Positions 5,283 through 8,738 of a DNA stretch of 8,738 nt are shown here, in pieces (positions within the stretch are counted from its first letter, which is position 1; each line of letters opens with the position of its first letter). The translations under genes were made by a program, and so were the position numbers. The DNA lies in assembly GCA_016928375.1 (NCBI GenBank), contig JAFGKX010000060.1, positions 1 to 8,738 of the forward strand, written 5' to 3'. Source of the DNA: Candidatus Omnitrophota bacterium (GTDB lineage Bacteria; Omnitrophota; Gorgyraeia; JABMRG01; JAFGKX01). The notes beneath the pieces were generated by a model that was given only the letters and a program-made list of their open reading frames with translations, was not told the origin of the DNA and did not search any database.

Positions 5283-6722
5283 TTATCCTTTCTCCGGTTT
5301 TAACTGCGGGAATAAAATTACTTCCCTGATCGTGTCCGTGTTGGTAAAAATCATAACAAGCCTGTCAATGCCTATACCCAGGCCTCCTGCCGGCGGCATT
5401 CCGTATTCGAGCGCTTTCACGTAATCTTCGTCTATCATGCCTGCGCCGTCTGCCTCTGCCTGCTGCTTAAACCTTTCTTTCTGCTGTATCGGATCATTAA
5501 GCTCCGAATAAGCATTCGCCACTTCCATGCCGCCCATATAAAGCTCAAACCTCTCAGACAGAGCCGGATTATCCGGTTTTGTTTTTGCAAGCGGGCATAA
5601 TTCGGTAAAATAATCCGTAACAAAAACAGGCTTTGCGCTTTGAGCGTCTTCCTTTGGCTCTATGATATCCGCTATTATATTTATCAGCTTTGTGCGGCTT
5701 AATTCTTTTGTGTCTATTTCAATGCCTTTTGCCTTTAATTTATTTACCCATTGCGAAATTTCATCATCAGGCGATATATCAAAGTTATTTTTCATTACCT
5801 GGGCAAAAGAAATCCTATTCCACGGCGGCGTAAGGTCTATTTCTCTGCCTTTATAGATTACCTTTTCTTCTTTAAGCAGTTTTTTTGCAAGATGAGAAAC
5901 AAGGTCCTCCGTCAGTTTCATCATGTCATTATAATCCGCGTAAGCTGTATACGCCTCAAGCATGGTAAATTCGGGATTGTGCCTCGGAGAGATGCCTTCA
6001 TTTCTGAATGATTTATTTATCTCGTACACCTTATCCATGCCGCCTACAAGAAGGCGCTTTAAGTAAAGTTCCGGGGCTATGCGCATAAACAGGTCTGAGT
6101 CGTACACGTTATGTCTTGTCTTAAACGGCCTTCCTGCAGCGCCGCCTGCTATAGGGTGAAGCATCGGGGTTTCAACCTCCAGATATCCCCTGTTGTCAAA
6201 AAAGCTGCGTATGCTGCTGATGATTTTTGTCCGTAAAAGAAATATATCTTTTACTTCATCATTAGACACCAGGTCTAAATACCTCTGCCTGTACCTTGTC
6301 TCCACGTCTTTTAATCCGTGCCATTTTTCAGGCAGCGGCATAAGCGCCTTTGCTAACATCGTCAACTGCTCCACATCAATGGTAATTTCTCCGCGATGAG
6401 TCTTCAAAATCTTACCGGAAACGCCTATGATATCACCTATATCCACTTGTTTGAAAATATTGAATTGGTTTGCGCCTAATTTATCTTTTCTTAAATATAC
6501 CTGCACTTTTCCAGAGAAGTCCTTTATGTCGCAAAATGCGCTTCCCCCATGCGAGCGTATGGTCATAATCCTGCCTGCGGTAGTAACGGGCTTATTTTCC
6601 TGGTAATTATCCGTCAGAGATTTTATGGGTTCCTGTTTATCAAACTTATGCCCATAAACAACTATGCTTTCCTGCTCGAGCGCTTTTTTTTTATTAAGTC
6701 TTATATTAATTATATCATCCAT
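5283..6722 (-). CDS. lysS: Lysyl-tRNA synthetase, class II
   Basis: LysS charges tRNA-Lys with lysine in the cytoplasm. The 479-residue protein has an anticodon-binding OB-fold at about residues 45-150 (TTAGRIMTIRSHGG onward) and then a class II catalytic core. RYRQRYLDL lies at 143-151, motif 1 around FFDNRGYLEVETPML (174-188), GRPFKTRHN at 197-205, motif 2 with FRNEGISPRHNPEFTMLE (239-256), and motif 3 GLGIGIDRL (447-455). Length and motifs are complete for a bacterial LysRS. The ATG at 6720-6722 has only a weak upstream AAGGT about 12 bases away. A consensus promoter lies upstream at 6779-6808. An A9 run at 6684-6692 encodes the three lysines of codons 11-13 and is a potential slippage site. 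Downstream the gene is followed by the 91-base repeat and then lolC, an order that I recall also occurs in Desulfobacterota. Confidence 0.97.
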   Translation of the reverse strand: MDDIINIRLNKKKALEQESIVVYGHKFDKQEPIKSLTDNYQENKPVTTAGRIMTIRSHGGSAFCDIKDFSGKVQVYLRKDKLGANQFNIFKQVDIGDIIGVSGKILKTHRGEITIDVEQLTMLAKALMPLPEKWHGLKDVETRYRQRYLDLVSNDEVKDIFLLRTKIISSIRSFFDNRGYLEVETPMLHPIAGGAAGRPFKTRHNVYDSDLFMRIAPELYLKRLLVGGMDKVYEINKSFRNEGISPRHNPEFTMLEAYTAYADYNDMMKLTEDLVSHLAKKLLKEEKVIYKGREIDLTPPWNRISFAQVMKNNFDISPDDEISQWVNKLKAKGIEIDTKELSRTKLINIIADIIEPKEDAQSAKPVFVTDYFTELCPLAKTKPDNPALSERFELYMGGMEVANAYSELNDPIQQKERFKQQAEADGAGMIDEDYVKALEYGMPPAGGLGIGIDRLVMIFTNTDTIREVILFPQLKPEKG

Positions 6723-6778
6723 ATTTAGTTTATTACCTTCTTAAAATGGTTAGTCCTTTTACCTTGTCAAACCAGGAT

Positions 6779-6808
6779 ATTATATAGGATTATATGGGGG
6801 AATGTCAA
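6779..6808 (-). promoter_or_regulatory. Sigma-70 type promoter for lysS and probably the downstream run
   Basis: The minus strand has a perfect -35 TTGACA (6803-6808) and a perfect -10 TATAAT (6779-6784) separated by 18 bases; an alternative TATATA register gives 16. The predicted transcription start is near 6772, leaving a leader of about 50 bases before lysS. The -35 begins four bases after the typA stop. No terminator hairpin for typA is visible in the gap, so readthrough from typA is also possible. The leader is too short for a T-box or a known riboswitch. Confidence 0.8.
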
Positions 6809-6812
6809 GGGG

Positions 6813-8645
6813 TTATGATTGGGATTTGCGCTGGGCTTGCTTGCGTTCGTTCTCGTTAAGATAGGTTTTTCTTAGGCGGATATTTTTGGGTGTAATTTCG
6901 ACAAGTTCATCATCTTCGATAAATTCCAGGGCAAATTCCAGGGTTATTTCACGGGGGGGTTCCATCTGAATAGCTATATCCGATGTCGAGGAGCGCATAT
7001 TGGTAAGTTTTTTCTCGCGGCTTGCGTTTACTACATTATCCAGGCCTTTGTTGTTGACGCCCACTATCATACCTTCATAAATAGCGTCTCCGGCTTTTAC
7101 GAACAGTTCTCCTCTGTCCTGAAGCCCCGATAATGCATAAGCCACTGCTTTACCGCTGCCTTGCGATATCAAAACGCCTATTTGGCGTTTCGGCAGCTCA
7201 CCTTTGAATTTCTGATACTCGAAAAAGTTTTGATACATAATGCCTGTGCCGCGGGTTATGGTTAAAAATTCATTTCTAAATCCAAATAAAGCCCTTGTGG
7301 CAATGATATATTCCATGCGCAAAGTGCCGAGAACGCTTATGTGCATATTTTTCATTTCCGCGCGGCGCGCACCCAATGCCTGCATAATAACACCCTGATA
7401 TATGGGCTCGACCTCTATTATCAATTCCTCGAATGGCTCGAAAGATTCCTTGTCTACGGTTTTTAAAATAACATGAGGCCTTGAGACTTCCATCTCGTAT
7501 CCTTCGCGGCGCATAGTTTCGATAAGGATGGCAAGGTGAAGCTCTCCTCTACCTGAAACCTTGAAGCGCTCTCCTCCGTCAACCTCTTCAACCTTTATAC
7601 CTACGTTGACCATAGCCTCATGCTCCAGCCTTTCTCTGATATGGCGCGAAGTAAGAAATCTTCCGCCGTCTGTGCCCGCAAGAGGGCTTGTATTATGCGA
7701 AAAATTTATGGATATCGTCGGTTCGTCTATTTTTAAAGTCGGCAGCGCTTGCGGATTATCAATACAGGCGAGTGTTTCGCCGACTTTCATATCATCAACG
7801 CCTGCTATGGATATAATATCTCCTGCCTGGGCGCTTTCTGCTTCTACTCTTTTTAAACCCTGGTATTTTAATATTTTAGTTACCTTACCGCGCTCTATAC
7901 TACCGTCATGTTTTACTATTGCCATTGGTTCGCTTAATTTTATCCTGCCGTGAAAAATCCTTCCTATGCCGATGCAGCCGACGTATGAATCGTAATCAAG
8001 CATTGTGACCAGCATCTGGAAGGGGCTGTCCGCGTCTGCGATGGGCGGAAGTACTCGGTGTAATATTGTATCCAGGAGCGGCTTCATATCTTTTTTCTCA
8101 TCGGCTAAATCCAATATTGCCCAACCCTCTTTGCCTGAGGCATATACTATAGGAAAATCAAGCTGTTCATCCGTAGCATTAAGCTCACAAAAAAGATCGA
8201 AACTCTCATCTGTAACTTCGCTGGGCCGGGCATTCGGGCGGTCAACTTTATTTACAACGAGTATGGGTTTTAAATGTAACTGAAGGGATTTTTTTAATAC
8301 GAATTTCGTCTGCGGCATCGGGCCTTCGAACGCATCCACAAGCAGAAGCACTCCGTCGACCATTTTCAATATGCGCTCCACCTCGCTTCCGAAATCAGCA
8401 TGCCCCGGAGTATCGACGATATTAAACTGCGTGTCTTTATACCGAAAGGATGCGTTTTTCGAAAATATGGTTATGCCGCGCTCTCTTTCTAAAGGGTTTG
8501 AATCCATAACCGTATTCTCGCCTTCTTTGAAAGTGTACGCGCCTGTCTGCTTAAGCAGTGCATCCACCAGCGTGGTCTTACCATGGTCAACGTGCGCGAT
8601 AATAGCGACGTTTCTTATATCTTTTCTTCGTTTTTGAATAGTCAT
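6813..8645 (-). CDS. typA: Ribosome-associated translational GTPase TypA/BipA
   Basis: TypA (BipA) is an EF-G-like GTPase that binds the ribosome and supports 50S assembly and growth under cold or other stress. The 610-residue length matches the family. GTPase motifs are complete: G1 AHVDHGKT (17-24), G2 RGIT (56-59), G3 DTPGH (78-82), G4 NKVD (132-135) and G5 around SGK (170-172). A beta-barrel domain II (about 206-300), EF-G-like domains near 305-385 and 400-480, and the TypA-specific C-terminal domain with GTGIMYQNFFEYQ (466-478) and GELFVKAGDAIYEGMIVG (512-529) exclude EF-G and LepA. The ATG at 8643-8645 is chosen because MTIQKRRKDIRNVAII fits the family and AAAGG lies four bases upstream. 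An in-frame ATG at 8667-8669 would add eight unconserved residues. A C7 run lies at 6953-6959. Confidence 0.97.
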   Translation of the reverse strand: MTIQKRRKDIRNVAIIAHVDHGKTTLVDALLKQTGAYTFKEGENTVMDSNPLERERGITIFSKNASFRYKDTQFNIVDTPGHADFGSEVERILKMVDGVLLLVDAFEGPMPQTKFVLKKSLQLHLKPILVVNKVDRPNARPSEVTDESFDLFCELNATDEQLDFPIVYASGKEGWAILDLADEKKDMKPLLDTILHRVLPPIADADSPFQMLVTMLDYDSYVGCIGIGRIFHGRIKLSEPMAIVKHDGSIERGKVTKILKYQGLKRVEAESAQAGDIISIAGVDDMKVGETLACIDNPQALPTLKIDEPTISINFSHNTSPLAGTDGGRFLTSRHIRERLEHEAMVNVGIKVEEVDGGERFKVSGRGELHLAILIETMRREGYEMEVSRPHVILKTVDKESFEPFEELIIEVEPIYQGVIMQALGARRAEMKNMHISVLGTLRMEYIIATRALFGFRNEFLTITRGTGIMYQNFFEYQKFKGELPKRQIGVLISQGSGKAVAYALSGLQDRGELFVKAGDAIYEGMIVGVNNKGLDNVVNASREKKLTNMRSSTSDIAIQMEPPREITLEFALEFIEDDELVEITPKNIRLRKTYLNENERKQAQRKSQS

Positions 8646-8698
8646 GTAACCTTTTTGCCATAACAGCATCTCGCCGATAAGGCGGATAAATTGCGGAT

Positions 8699-8726
8699 AT
8701 TATACAGTAGTTTAGGGAAATAGCAA
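8699..8726 (-). promoter_or_regulatory. Probable promoter of typA
   Basis: The minus strand has a perfect -10 TATAAT (8699-8704) and a -35-like TTGCTA (8721-8726, four of six consensus bases) with a 16-base spacer. Initiation near 8692 would give a leader of about 47 bases before the ATG at 8643-8645 and would place the alternative ATG at 8667-8669 inside the leader. A weak hairpin with four-base arms (8672-8675 and 8681-8684) lies in the leader; I assign it no role. Confidence 0.6.
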
Positions 8727-8738
8727 GATTATTTTCCC

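Noticed and set aside
6765..6770. Second TTGACA box in the typA-lysS gap
   Set aside because: No acceptable -10 box lies 16-18 bases downstream on the minus strand; the upstream box at 6803-6808 has a perfect partner.
6723..6772. T-box or lysine riboswitch in the lysS leader
   Set aside because: The leader is only about 50 bases, with no long stems and no terminator, much shorter than either RNA class.
8646..8669. Longer typA start at 8669
   Set aside because: The extra eight residues (MLLWQKGY) do not match the family and lack a spaced ribosome binding site; the ATG at 8643-8645 has one and fits the conserved start.
1..8738. A new defence, phage or secondary-metabolite system
   Set aside because: All eight genes belong to well-known families and every sizeable gap is explained by promoters or the repeat; nothing suggests a hidden novel multi-gene system.

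Overview
This window is a compact, fully coding bacterial stretch in which every gene I can support lies on the minus strand. In transcription order (right to left) it holds typA/bipA, lysS, a lolC/E-type permease gene, lolD, a branched-chain aminotransferase gene (ilvE), mcsA, mcsB, and the 5' part of clpC, which runs off the left edge. No rRNA, tRNA, CRISPR array or complete insertion sequence is visible, and no stretch over 300 bases lacks a gene.

The organism looks like a diderm, moderately AT-rich bacterium. The LolC-LolD pair implies lipoprotein export towards an outer membrane, while McsA-McsB-ClpC is the arginine-phosphorylation protein quality-control system best known from Bacillota. 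That mixture, together with the short GC-rich palindromic repeats, fits an uncultured diderm phylum such as Omnitrophota. This is a guess from gene content only; Desulfobacterota or Elusimicrobiota would also be possible.

Region by region: 8646-8738 carries a plausible promoter and leader for typA (6813-8645). A 90-base gap (6723-6812) carries a near-perfect sigma-70 type promoter whose -35 box begins four bases after the typA stop, driving lysS. The lysS-lolC gap is filled almost exactly by a 91-base three-stemmed palindromic repeat (5191-5281). From lolC to clpC the genes are separated by at most 17 bases or overlap by 8, so lysS-lolC-lolD-ilvE-mcsA-mcsB-clpC reads as one potential transcript, with no ctsR and no CtsR or CIRCE operator seen.

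Functionally, lysS and typA serve translation, lolCD serves envelope lipoprotein sorting, and ilvE makes branched-chain amino acids. McsA/McsB would mark proteins with phosphoarginine for unfolding by ClpC. The most unusual signals are the 91-base repeat, a related short palindrome that sits in frame inside lolD and adds about 11 residues to the protein, and the placement of the phosphoarginine module behind housekeeping genes rather than behind ctsR. I found no convincing wholly novel multi-gene system.
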